A stretch of 64,000 bases of DNA from the NCBI GenBank assembly GCA_037074615.1, contig CM073558.1, forward strand, positions 4,517,501 through 4,581,500. The letters are read 5' to 3'. Numbering within the stretch: the stretch's first letter is position 1; each line of letters opens with the position of its first letter. The position numbers and the translations under genes were made by a program. A model generated the notes under the pieces. The model made no database searches, had not been told where the DNA came from, and was given only the letters and a program-made list of their open reading frames with translations. The DNA is from Leucaena leucocephala. Taxonomy: Eukaryota; Streptophyta; Magnoliopsida; Fabales; Fabaceae. This document shows positions 46,441-59,257 of this stretch, piece after piece.

Positions 46441-48534
46441 AAAGGCTAGCACAAATTTTAATATCTCCAATTTATTTTTATTTTAGTTTTAATTTCTTAA
46501 TTTTTAAATTATAAATCTTAATCCCTTAATTTTCTACATCTAAAAAATATTCTCCTATGATTTAATAAAAATTTAGATTATTTTATCCCTTAAAAGATAA
46601 AAACTTATAGTTTAAAATTTAAGGGACTAAAATTAGAATGAAAGTAAATTTAAGGAAACAAGATAAATTGTAAAACTTGTGGATTAATTTTTTAAGAAAT
46701 TAATTATGGCAAAAAAATAATAGGAGGTCCATGGATGGATGGGTGGATGTAGTACATGAGATTGATATGCTTCTCCCACCATTGCTTTCATTTGTTTTCT
46801 TCCCACCAAACAAGGTAACACCATAAGTGCTTCTGTCTCTTTCCTTTTCTTTCATCACTTTTTTTCCTTAATTAACAATTTGTTTCCTATCTTTCTAATT
46901 GAAAAAAAAAAAAAGAATCAGAATGTGAAGAAGGAGACCTAGCTAGAAGTTGTGAAGTTAAAAAACAAAAGTAGATGTCATTCATTCATGGAGGATTCCT
47001 TTTCAAAAACGCATATATAGAAATATCAAAACGAAAACAAAAATAAGGAAACTTAATCTCAAAAGGAAAATAAATATTATAAATAAATATTTTTATTAGC
47101 CTACCTTCGATATTAAGGGATTTGCTTGTTTTAGTAGTTCCTTTATTACATGCATTTCTCCCAATTTTATATTCCCATTTTTATTTATTCATAATAATAA
47201 TAATAATAATCAAAATAAACTTCAATTCCATCATCATTTGTAATTAATCCTAAATTAAATTAATCTCCAACTAATTAATATGAACTACTAAGAATGATAC
47301 TTTTCCTCTAAGCTTCTTTCTCAATATTGATCCCTTTTCCTACCTTTTAATTAATCTTATTGTGGCGACTTTGTTCTTTCCAACTAATCTTATTAAGGAG
47401 GCTGTTGACTGCAAAGGACACATGCATCATGTACCTAGAAAAAAAATAGTATTCTTATTTCCTAGATGTTTTGCTCACTAACTTTTTCTAGTAGCCCATC
47501 AAAATTGTACCTTTAATCAAATGCCCTCCAACTAATAAGAAATCTACATCTAAATTTACATAATTGTATAAGTCAAAGTGGCTGGAGTAAATATTTTGAA
47601 GTATGTACTCCTTCCATCTTAATTATAGAAATTAATTAAAAAATTAATTTTTATTTTAAATATAAGATCTCTTCAATTTTATCTATAATATTTATTATTT
47701 TTTAAAATTACTTTAATGACTAGTATATATAATATTATTATATAAAGATATTTTAGAAAAATCAGGTCACTGTTATTATACTTGAGTATTTTATTTAGCT
47801 TATTTAATTTATTTAAATTAATTAAATAACTATTATATTAAAAATTTAACGAGTAATATACAGTTATCTAATACTATTATTACTAGTATAACTCTCTCAA
47901 GTCTTAAATATTAGAGTTAACTATGATATTTACTTTAATTCTAAATATGTAGAAGTATTATAATCTGCTATGTCTCCTAAATTTATAATTTTTTTAAATT
48001 ATTTTTATTAATTACACATATTACAGTGGCCTTTATCACGAAATAATTACAATTTAAATGATTACTTATAGTATTTTAATTTTGATTGATACTAGCATAT
48101 AATTTTAAGAAATAATTATTTTTTTAATATATATATATAAATTAATTATCTAATTTTTATATTAAAAAATATATTAACTATTAAGTTATATATTATTAAA
48201 TAGAAAGATAATTCTATATTTCTGCTGACACTTTTTATTTTAATCTAGAAGATTGGAACTTTAATCATGTTTTAGTGAAAATATAAAATTGAGTTCTTTT
48301 CACTCAACCTGACCAGCATCACAGCTAATATATCAAGTAATTTTCTACCTAATTAATTAGAAAAACAATTGTTGCTTCTCTGATTACTACAATAGTTTTT
48401 TTTATTTTTTTTAAACTAAATATTTATCATTTTTTTCCAAAATATACATTAAACATTCAAAATAAGGGCATGTCTCATTCAATGAAGCTTTCCTGAATAA
48501 ATCACCTTTATTGCAATTGTAACATTAGGAAAAA
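46441..48534. other. AT-rich gene-free stretch
   Basis: Simple repeats only, for example (ATA)n near 47190-47209. A Stowaway-like end 'tactccttccatcttaattat' lies at about 47607, with no clear partner end. No gene was recognised. Confidence 0.4.
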
Positions 48535-48596
48535 ATAATAGCAAGTATAGAAAATATTCTTAATCATAATAGCAAGTATAGAAAATATTCTTAATC
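48535..48596. repeat. 31-bp tandem duplication
   Basis: Two exact adjacent copies of a 31-bp unit containing 'atagcaagtatagaaaat' (48535-48565 and 48566-48596). Confidence 0.9.
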
Positions 48597-48605
48597 TATG
48601 TAAAT

Positions 48606-48664
48606 TAGACTGATTATTAGTTGAACTAATTTTTAAACTATTGTTTCAACTAATAATCAGTCTA
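48606..48664. repeat. Perfect 20-bp inverted repeat with 19-nt loop
   Basis: The left arm TAGACTGATTATTAGTTGAA (48606-48625) is exactly complementary to 48645-48664. The loop is AT-rich. There is no gene nearby on either side, so a terminator role has no support. It may be a small MITE core. Confidence 0.85.
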
Positions 48665-51600
48665 GTTTTCAATGTCTAATTGATTAGTGTTTTTTTTTCT
48701 TTTTTTATAAAAAAAGAAAGTCAGTCCACCGGTAATTGCTGAGGCCTATATTGCGTTTTGTTGATTTGTAAGATATGCTTGGCATTGATTTTTTTTTTTT
48801 TTACCAGAGATATGACGTTGATTGATACATTGGAATTTTTCCACCATTAATTGATTGTGTTATATTTTTTGAATTTATGATTACTTAAAATTCACACAAC
48901 TTTTTCTTTGTTTCTCTCCCAATAAAAAAGGTGTCATGTTCTTTCTTTCTTTTCCTTTTACGTTACATCTAGCGATAAAGATATGCCCTAATGGAGAAAG
49001 TTAAGATGCTTCTAGAATTACTATTTTGAGATATGTATATTAATTTTACATATTAATATAATTCATAATTTCTATTTTAAATTATGCAAAATCTAAAATA
49101 ATATTAATTTTAATTTTTTATAACTCTTTAAACCATATGATATCTAATATTTTTTCTATATCTTATTATTAGCTATTTGAATAAGGGATTAATCCAAATT
49201 GAAATTTTGCGGTGTTGATGTCACTCTAAATTTAATTTAATTGTTTTAGCTTGATATTATTTAATAATTTATTTTAAAATATTGTCTCCTTTATTTGTTT
49301 GTATTATTTCTTGAAATTTTTATTTCAGTGGGTCCCACAAAAAATTGCAAAAGTTAACATATTACACGTCTCAGTATTCTGATCTAGTACCTTTTCAATA
49401 TATATGTAATTTGTATAAATTGAAATAATTAATTAAATTATTTATTTATGAAAAAATACGAACTAGTCTTTTTAAAAGTATCATTTATAATAATATGCAT
49501 GAAAAACTACTCTATTTATAAAAAAATATTATTAATGTGGATAATAAAAAAAATAAAATTAATATAAAGTGAATCTAACAGTTAAAATTGTTTAGATTTT
49601 AAATTTAAATTTTATAAAGAATATCTATATTAAAAAATAATTATAAATTTTAAAATTAGATAAGTCGATTATTCAAATATTTAATAATAAAATTTAAAAC
49701 AAATATTAGACACAAGTTAATAATATATTTTTTTAAAAAGTGAGTAAAAAAATTATAAATATAAAAAATAAAATATATTAAAAATTTAAATTTAAAAATA
49801 AAATAAATTTTTAAATGAATTCTAATATTTAAGATTAGAGAAATATAAGAATAAAAAAGTTTTCTATTTGAATATAATAACTGAATATTGGAGGAATAAA
49901 AGGGAAAAAAAAAAGAAACATGGTAATTGATTGTCCTGTGAAATTAGGACCTAACCTAACAATTCCAATCCAAAGAGTTGAAGAATAGTTAAGTGATGAG
50001 ATGAAGGTCACTGTAGTTGAAACATTAAGTCTTACAATTATAAATTAATTTTTTTGGCCAATTTGTTTTTTTTTTTGCCTTTACTTATTTATTTTTCTTC
50101 TTTAGTATTATTTATATACTTCAATACGTTTCTTTTCATATATTATATAACATTCAGTGATTGATTTTATTTACTGTTTATAATTCATAAATACCGTGAC
50201 TTATTATACAATATATATATATATATAATATTTAAGCATGTAATAACATTTTGTGACAGCTAGATACATTTTTCGTGTACTATAAATTTTATGTTTTATT
50301 AGACATGTTTTTATGTACTATTTATCTTATAAAATGAGATTAGAGGAATATGTTACATATAATCTTAAATTATTTATATTATTTTTGACTTTTGAATAAT
50401 TTATTAATTTATAATTTGCGGATGTGCCTGAATCATTTTTGGTACTCTACTATCTTATTCTTGTTCTTCTGATATTGTTTGTATATATAAAAACATTTTG
50501 AATACTAAAAATAGAAAAATTCTGAAATGCTTTAAATTATTAAATTATTTTGTTAATAAAAGTTATTAATACTCGCCATTATCATAATAACAATGAACGG
50601 AATGCCGACACTGAAATAATATGATAATATAAAAACCAAACCCCATCACTCTTGAATATTTATTATTTTATTTCTCCCACTTATAAAGTTTAAAGTTTTA
50701 TTTATTGTATTTGTTCTTGCAATTTTTATTTATTTTAAAAGTCGCCCCTTATTTTACTACAATGACGTATGGGATATATACAATCATATTGATTTTATAC
50801 AAAATAAATTAATCTAATTAATGAGTTATATTGTTTAATTATAACTTATAAATGATATATTAGCATAATCCTTACGAGTGTTTATATAACTCCTACTTGG
50901 AGACAGGATTCTATATAATATCAATCAGATAAAACTTTAAGAAAAATTAATTCATTAATGATTATAATCTCACAACATTAATTTCTATATTCACAATCTA
51001 TTAATTATGGATGGCATGTAAGTTATCGAAAACTATAAAATAAAAATATATTTTTTGAAAATAAAATAATAGAATAACGTTTATCTATTATTAACATAAA
51101 AATAAGAAAGTATTAGGCTCATAACTGGGAATTTGCATTTATATATGATCTGTAATTTGTTATCTGGTTGATGTTGATTTTATATTCACTACAAAAAAAT
51201 GCAATATCTTAATATTATTTGTATTGTCTAACAAAAGAAAATACGTTATTTATTTTTTAAGTTTATCATATTTTCTAAAATATTCATATTAATTATATAT
51301 ATTAAAAAATTATCTAAAGGTATAACGTAAATAATAAAAAGGATATTTTTACTAAAAAAATAAATAAAAAAATATTTTAGAAATACTAACACAAATTTTT
51401 AAATTAAAAATTTATCCCTTGTATCATATAAGTAAAAAATATATTATAATTTAATTAATTAATTATAATTATTATAAATTTTTATTATAATTAAAAATAT
51501 AAAATATAATAAAAATTTAAACTTTGATCTTAGAAAGATTTTAAACTTTTATTTTGATCTTTAAAATATTTTAAGACCCATAATAATAATCATTAATCTT

Positions 51601-53404
51601 ATTAAAATAGAGTTTAAAATATTTTGAACATCAAAATGAGATTATGACTATAATTTATAGATAAAGGAATTAAAAGTACTAAATTGAGTTAATTTAACTC
51701 TATTTATATATGAACTGAATATTAATTATAAGATTTTAATAATATATTTGATAAGTAATTTAATTAATTTTATTTATTTATAAAAATTAATTATTTATTA
51801 ATAACTTTTACATTTGAGAGGAGAAGTAGCATATGTGAAGAGGGCCATCATTTAGTTGGCGTAATTGAGAGGTCAAGCAACGATTTTCTATACCATATTT
51901 CACACACACACACACACACACATGTATATATATATATAGACATCAAAATCAAAGCACATGTATTATGTGTTTTCATGTGAAAGCAACCATTTTTATTGAT
52001 TTATTTTCCATGCGCTGCCACTTTAAATAATATTTGCTAAATTTATAAATTATACCAAAATCGCTTTGGCCAGGCTCACCTTATCAAGAGGGGCCTAAAA
52101 AAATGAAAGAAAAAAAAAATATGGCCATGCACTCACAAAAGAAGCTCATGGTTCATGAAAGCAACCCCTCTCCCTCTCTCTCGAGATCTAATATCTAATA
52201 TTAAAAAATTAAATTTAAATCGTAGGAACAATTGTTGAAAATGTCCACATTATAAAATTTATTATCTAACTGTTTCAGAGGACCCAGATTTTTGGATGAA
52301 TGTAATATATTTTTAGTAGGTGCAAATTTTTTTTAATTATTAGTAAGTTACACAGCTCAAAAATAGTTATATACATTAAAAATAAATTACACCTGAATCT
52401 TTAAATGAATTTTAAACAATAAATTTTATATTGAGTAATTTTTTTAGTAATTTTATCAAAGTAGTATCCATTTTCAAATGAAATTAACTCTTTTAAAGAT
52501 ATTTTGTACATTTACTATGTTTTGCTTCTTCAATTATTTATTTTTTTAAGTGAATAAACTTGAACAAACCATTTATTAAATTTCAAGGTACTAACATTTT
52601 ACATGGGTGCTTTTATATATTTTTATTATGTTTTAACAATAACAAATAAATTAATTAAATTTTACTACAGTTTATTTTTTTTTTAACAAATACATTTGTA
52701 ATTTGTCATGCATATGTCAAATATAATTCTAACGAATTGCATCATTGGAGAATCATAATAATGTAACTCATTCTTTTAGAGTTACATTTTGTGTAATGCA
52801 TAGACGCACACTAATTATTTAAGAATAGTATAGAAAAATTAATATGAAAGTTTTTATAATTTTTAATTAATTTCTTATAGTTTTTTCTTTTAAAAAAATG
52901 AATAATCATACAACAAGAGCTCACTATAAATATGATTAATTTACAATTCATAAGATTTAGTAGTAAATTTAAATCTTATTATTAATGTGAAAATTTTATG
53001 CCTAAGCAATTTTCATATACATTTATATCAATATAAAGAGATGGATAAGAAATGTCGGCAAGGGTTTTTCTATCGAGGACTTCTCTATTATCCTTCATTT
53101 ATTTAAAATTACGCAGTTTTGATGTTTTGATGCTTGATGTTATATGTTAAATAAATAAAATAAAATAAATAAATAAATAATACCTAATACAATGATGCTC
53201 CTCCAACTTTGTATGACGGTGGGATTTATATATTTTTTAACATTCAATAGTATTACGAAGATAAAGAGAAGGCAACAGGTGTGTGTGGATATATAGTGCA
53301 TACATGCGGGCCACCACCTTTGTCCGATTGGTAGTTACGTTTCAAGCACAACTTCTAGAAGTCGGAATATTCATTTACCAATGATAAGATTGGGAAAACA
53401 TAGG

Positions 53405-53440
<36 letters not shown>

Positions 53441-53494
53441 ATTTGACTTAAGATGAAGCCATATATGTAGGTTTTCATAACATTAAAAACAAAA
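48665..53494. other. AT-rich gene desert
   Basis: No gene, no coding remnant and no clear mobile element was seen in nearly 5 kb. There is a (CA)n followed by (TA)n run at 51902-51938 and a (TA)n run at 53407-53437. Short GC-richer patches (for example 52070-52200) carry nothing recognisable. Confidence 0.5.
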
Positions 53495-53539
53495 CAGTTT
53501 TTGGTAAAATATGTTTGGATATTTTTTAAGTTCCACTAT

Positions 53540-53990
53540 TTACTATATCTAAGTAACTGTTTGAAAGAGTAAAAATTATAATTTTAAAAGAGATTATGAT
53601 CCAAAATTTAGTTTATTTTTTTTAAAATAAATAGTTATATTTATTTAAAAAAATTTAAAATTAAACTATAATTTAATTTTAAATATTTTATAAATTATTT
53701 AATTATTATTTCAATCTTATTTTTTTTATATTTTCTCTTATTTCTACCATTTCTCTTATTTAATATCTCTCATTTCTTCTCTCCCATATTTTTAATAAAA
53801 TAATACTTTTTATGCTAATTTTTTAATTATAAAAATATTTTTAATAATAAATATTAAAATATTTATGTATTTATAATTATTTTTTTCTTATAAACTCAAT
53901 ATTTTAAAAGTTATTTAAAAATTATTTTTTAATAAAATATTTTTCTAAATTTATAGTTTTAAATAAGTTATTTTGTTATCTTTATTAAAT
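53540..53990 (+). repeat. Repeat P, copy 5
   Basis: A pyrimidine core at 53720-53790 ('ttttctcttatttctacc', 'ctctcatttcttctctccc') is followed by 'atttttaataaaataatac', as in copies 4, 6, 7 and 8. Ends are diverged. Same orientation as copy 2. Confidence 0.6.
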
Positions 53991-56900
53991 AGGTTGAAAT
54001 TTTTCTTTTTATTTAGAAAGATAAGCACTAATAATAAATTAATATTATAAATAAGATTAAATAATTAATTTTCCGGCTATAATAAAACTTACACGCCATT
54101 AGATCATTGACACTAAGTCCAAATTACTTTTTAAACAACTCATAAATTATTTTTTTTAAAAATATATTTAAACATAAATCTTAAATCTTATTATAAAAAC
54201 CAACTTCTACCAAACTTGACAAACGAAATTTGGATAAATTAAAAATAAATTTAAATGTTAAAAAATATATTTATTGAGAAATATAAAAATAATTTTATCC
54301 TCTATATTTTAAAAAAGATTATATCTTAATTAAATAAAAAAATAACCACACACATATTTTGATAATAAAAAATTAAAAATTTAAAAGATAAATTAAATAA
54401 AAATCTTATATTTAAGCACCAAAACAATAGTCTGAACTCTTAGACCACTAGTAGTAGTTTGTAGACCCTACTTTTGGTAGGGAACCAATCCAGATTTTAA
54501 CAATTTATTATTCACCGCATAGAATAATAAATGCATTCAATTGGAGCACTAAAGTCAATATATCGTGGTACATTGAAAAAGAGATGCCCAAAGCAGAATA
54601 AATGCGATATTTCGAGGTACTATTGAATATCGTAATTGTGACGAGATAATCGTGTGATTACTCTCTTCCACCTACTTCATCCATCATTCTTATAAACAAT
54701 AATTATTCAAATTTTACAAATTAAAAAATTAAAATATATTCAAAATATAATTTTATTTAAATTAAAATATATAAAATTCACATGAAATTTAAATTAATTG
54801 TATATAACTTCTCTTACATTTAAAAATTTAAATTAATAAATTTAATATTTTATATTTTAATTATTAAAATTTATAGTTTTTATCCTCTCAATGTTATATT
54901 TTTTATTATATATCATATAATTTAAAAAATAATATTTGACACCTCACATCTAATTTTAATTTTTTTAAATATTTAAAATAAAATATTTATAATATATAAA
55001 TATTTAAACAACACTTGACATTTAATATATAATTTAAAATCATTTTTAAATATTTAAAAAATATAAAATATTTTTAAAATATTTATTTGATAATATATTA
55101 TTAAAATAAAAAATATAAATTATTTAAAATTATATGTAAATTGTTAAAATGTTATTTTTTAAAATAATATATTATATAATAACAATTATAAAATAATAAA
55201 AAATATTAACTTTAATGATAAATTTAACAGTAAGGTTCGATAATTAAAATTTAAAATATTAAAATTTTTAATTTAAAATTTTAAAGGTTATTGAAGTTAT
55301 CAGCAATTAATCTAAAGGTTATATAAATTTTATGTATTTTAACCTTTTATTTATAAAAATAATATATGTGAGTGAGAATAAGTGAAGAAAAAAGATAAAA
55401 GATAATAAAAAAATATAAATATATATAATTAATTTGAGGGTAAAGATGTAAAATAAATTCTAAATTTTTAGATAAATTTAAATTATTGTTTATAGATATA
55501 TATATATATATATATATATATGAGTGTGTGTGCATGTGAGGTTATTTATAAAAAAGAATAGGATAAAAAAGGTAGATAAGATAATTAATTATTATTTATT
55601 TATAAATAGAGATATAATAAATAATAAAAATATATTTAAAAATATATTTTTAATAAGAATAAAATAAATAAATTTTATAAATTATTTAATTAACTAGTTA
55701 ACAACTATTTTAATTATTGGAAGAAGTACTTAATATGAAAATAAATATAAAAAAATTAAATAGGGAAACGGATGGTCTAGGCTAGGAATTGGATTAAAAC
55801 ATGACGCCCCCGGCACTGTCATTATTGTACGGACGACATAGTCAAGTGGGTTGGTGGTCCAGTCCTTGACACGTATCGTTACCATGCTCCCACGGTTAAG
55901 AAAAATTCTGAATTTTAATTAAGCTTTTAAATTAAATTATTATATGAGATAGATAACTACTATATAAAAATTAAAAAATTAATTAAATTATTTATTTATA
56001 AAAATATGTTATTTTTTTAAAATATTTTTTAATTATTTATAAGTTTTAAATTTTAATTCACTTACAATTTTAGTTTATTAATTATAATTCAGTATAACTC
56101 AACATAATTTATGAATTTTTAACTCTATCTTTTCACTTTTTATATTATTTGGGATTAAGTTCAATTTTGTTGCCCAAGTTTTACGAAATAGATGTAAATA
56201 TTAAAAAAAGATTGGATTAATATTACCCCAAAAATGTTAAAAGAGAGCAATATCGTTAAAAATATTACTATTCTAGCTTTATTTATAAATAATTTTTAAT
56301 ATATTTTATATATACTAAATAAAACTTTAAATTTTATTAAATCTATCTTAAAATTCAATAATTTTAAATCTTACTCTAATACTTTATGAAAATAAAGTTA
56401 ACTAATAATAAATTAAAAATAAAATTATATATTTATATACAAAATTAATAATATGATTTATAAATATAATTAAAAAATTTATTCTCTTTATCTGATAAAT
56501 AAGATAAAAAATAATAGTTACTTTTAATTTTTTAATAGTTAACATTAACTTTTTTTATGGTTAATATGACTATTCTCATTTTTTTATAATTTTAGAATGA
56601 TAATAATAATCATAAAATCTTTTAATAGACATAACTTGTACGCAAAAACATCTAAAATATGATTGAACTTTAACTATATTATTTATTCTCGTCATCTATA
56701 ACTGGTTATACATGGTATAATTTTTCTTCCAACTCTACTCTACGTGGCACTATTCTTTATACTCTTGGTTCTATGATGGAAGCAATTTTTTGTCTTAAAG
56801 GATGAGTTATATCTGACAAAATATAATAATAATAAAAAAAAATAAAAAATAAGGGACTCAAGTCATAATTGTGTTAATGAGTTTAGAAATTGAGTCCCAC

Positions 56901-57970
56901 TAAATCATAATTAAAAATTGAATTATGAGATAGTTAAAAGCCTACAAAATACTATTCTGATAAGTCTATTTTAATTTAAAAATTTAATCTTTAATATAAG
57001 TTTATTTAAAAAAATTTAATAAATGTCTTCTCATTTTATTTCCATTGAAAATAAAGAGAAAGAAAAAAAGTGTAGGATAATATTTATTTTTAAATAATAG
57101 TAAATTTTAAAAAAACTTAAATTTAATACGTACTATTAAATAATTTAATGAATATTTTTTAATATATGAGGATTAGTGGTTGAGAAAGGGTAAAAGAGCC
57201 AGACAGCATTTAAGATGCACGCGACGCAAGTAGCGCGTGACGTGTTCTTTGCTTTCAAATCTTACGTAACTCTCTCTCTCTCTCTCTAAATAACATTATC
57301 TCTTGTGGGCTACAGGCTGATTTTTTATACAAACAATAATTTAAATTTATTTTAAAAGTTTAATATATTTTTTATTTTTATCTTTCAATTAATTATATAC
57401 TTCTTTCTATTCATTATATCTATCACCGTGTCACCCATTGTTCTTATAAATAAAAGTATATTTAAAAAATTAATTATATTTTAAATATATTAATATAAGA
57501 ATTGAAAATAACATAGTATTTCCAATTCATGGGGATAGAGAAAAGTATTATTGTTAGTTTTAAAATAGGTAATATTAATAAAAAGGTCATGTTATGTTTG
57601 TAGTTATTACTTTTAATTAATTTTAATTAATATTTTGATCTATGTTATTTAAGTAATTGGTTTTTATAAAAAGAACTGGGGAATAATTTTTTTTTTAAGT
57701 TACAATGTTTTAAATATATCTTATTTTCTTTATAAGCTGCACCTTGAAAATGTTTAAGCATTTAATATATATTTTTATTTTTATTTTTAATTAATTATAA
57801 AGTTGGTTATAATATTAAATATGTACAAATTTTATAAAGTTGTCCACATTCTCTATGGCCTTGACAAAAAATCAATACTACTTAATAAATTAATTAATTA
57901 TAAAGTTTGATTGTATAGAAAAACAAAATAGATAAATAAATATGAAATGTTCTAAGTATTATTAAAACTA
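53991..57970. other. AT-rich gene desert
   Basis: Nothing coding was recognised. There is a (TA)n run at about 55495-55520 and a (CT)n run at about 57269-57288. A GC-richer island at 55770-55905 and another at 57190-57260 (with 'gcgcgtgacgtg') hold no open frame. Confidence 0.45.
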
Positions 57971-58126
57971 TACTTCCTCGTTCAGAATTTAAGTCACCTT
58001 TGAAAAGAAATTTTTAGTACATTACATGAATCATTTGGAAAATAATTAAATGTTTATTTATTAACTATTATTTGTTAATTCCTATGAGATAGTTGAATGG
58101 TCTTATATTTTGAACTCGAAAAAGTA
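57971..58126. mobile_element. Small Stowaway-like MITE (about 156 bp)
   Basis: The left end TACTTCCTCGTTCAGAATTT and the right end, read inward, TACTTTTTCGAGTTCAAAAT are imperfect inverted repeats of about 25 bp. No coding. The wording is similar to the MITE at 21281-21551 (TACT-C start, 'taagtc'). Confidence 0.6.
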
Positions 58127-58815
58127 CTTATATCTCAGATCAAGCTAGTTTATGTGGTGAAGAAACATTCTTTTAGGGGTTGGTTGGCTACGAGAGATTT
58201 TGGGGAAAAAAGAGAGGAGGGAAGAAATTTTAATCTTATCCCTTGTTTGTGAACTAATAATTTTTAGGAGAGAAGGAAAATTTTTCCTCCCTTTCAAAAT
58301 TGAGATAATTTATAGGAAAAATCTAATATTTTTATTTTATAATATTAATATTAATATATTTATAATTTTTTAATATCTTAATATTATTCATATATTATAT
58401 TTTATTAAAATATTTTATAAAATAATATAAGAGTAAATTTGTCTATATAAAAATATTTTTTCTTCCCTCTGTTCTTGAACTAAACAAGATAACATGAAAA
58501 TCCTTCCCCTCCCTTAATATTAATTTAAATAAAATAATAATAAAATCTCTCATTTTTTTTCTATTAAAATTTATTTTTTCTATTTTTTTTTCATTGTGAC
58601 AAACACACCTTTAATATTGACGTGTGAAAATGAAGTAAAATAATGGCAAAAAATTGCAACACCACTCGTTCAACATGTGCATCCATGACTGCAACTTCTA
58701 TCTGTTCCCTACTCAGATTCGGCAACCACTTCTAATTTGATAGTATCTTTTTCACCCGCCGTTTTCAAAACCCATGAACCAAATTTTAATAAATCCCCAA
58801 AGTGTCTAACAATAT
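58127..58815. other. Gene-free stretch, possibly another MITE
   Basis: A block from about 58175 ('ggggttggttggctacgag') to 58612 ('tgacaaacacaccttt') has 'GGTTGGTTGG' and 'CAAACACACC'-type ends that recur around insertions in this window. Internal sequence is AT-rich. The boundaries are uncertain. Confidence 0.35.
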
Positions 58816-59257
58816 GGATCTGTTTGTAAAACAACTTGAAAAAATATTTATAAAAAAAAATTAAAAATATTTTTAGAAAAAAATTTATAAAAAAAATAAT
58901 TACAAATAAATGAGTATTTAAATAGGTATTATCAGAAGGACTTTTATAATTAAAAAATTATTAAAAAGAGTATTATCTTATTAAAAATAAGAGAGAGGAG
59001 ATAAGAAGAATATATGAAAGATGAGAGAGGTTGTAAAAAATAAGAATTAAATAATAATTTGATAGTTAATAAACTCTTTTATTGTTCTATAAGTTAATAT
59101 CAATAATTTATCTAAAACTTTAATTTTAAACTATAGTTTGGTCTAAAATTTTTTTTGGAGAAATATAATTATTTATTTTAATTTTTTTAAAATTAAGATT
59201 TAGAATAAAAATCCTTATAAAACTATAACTTTATTTATTTCTAAACATGCATCGGTG
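58816..59257 (-). repeat. Repeat P, copy 6
   Basis: Starts 'atctgtttgtaaaac', with a purine core at 58990-59030 ('gagagaggagataag', 'gatgagagagg'), then 'gatagttaataaactctttta' and an end 'tttctaaacatgcatcgg'. Orientation is inverse to copy 2. Confidence 0.65.

Noticed and set aside
48606..48664. Intrinsic terminator
   Set aside because: A perfect hairpin, but no transcription unit ends here and this is a plant nuclear context.
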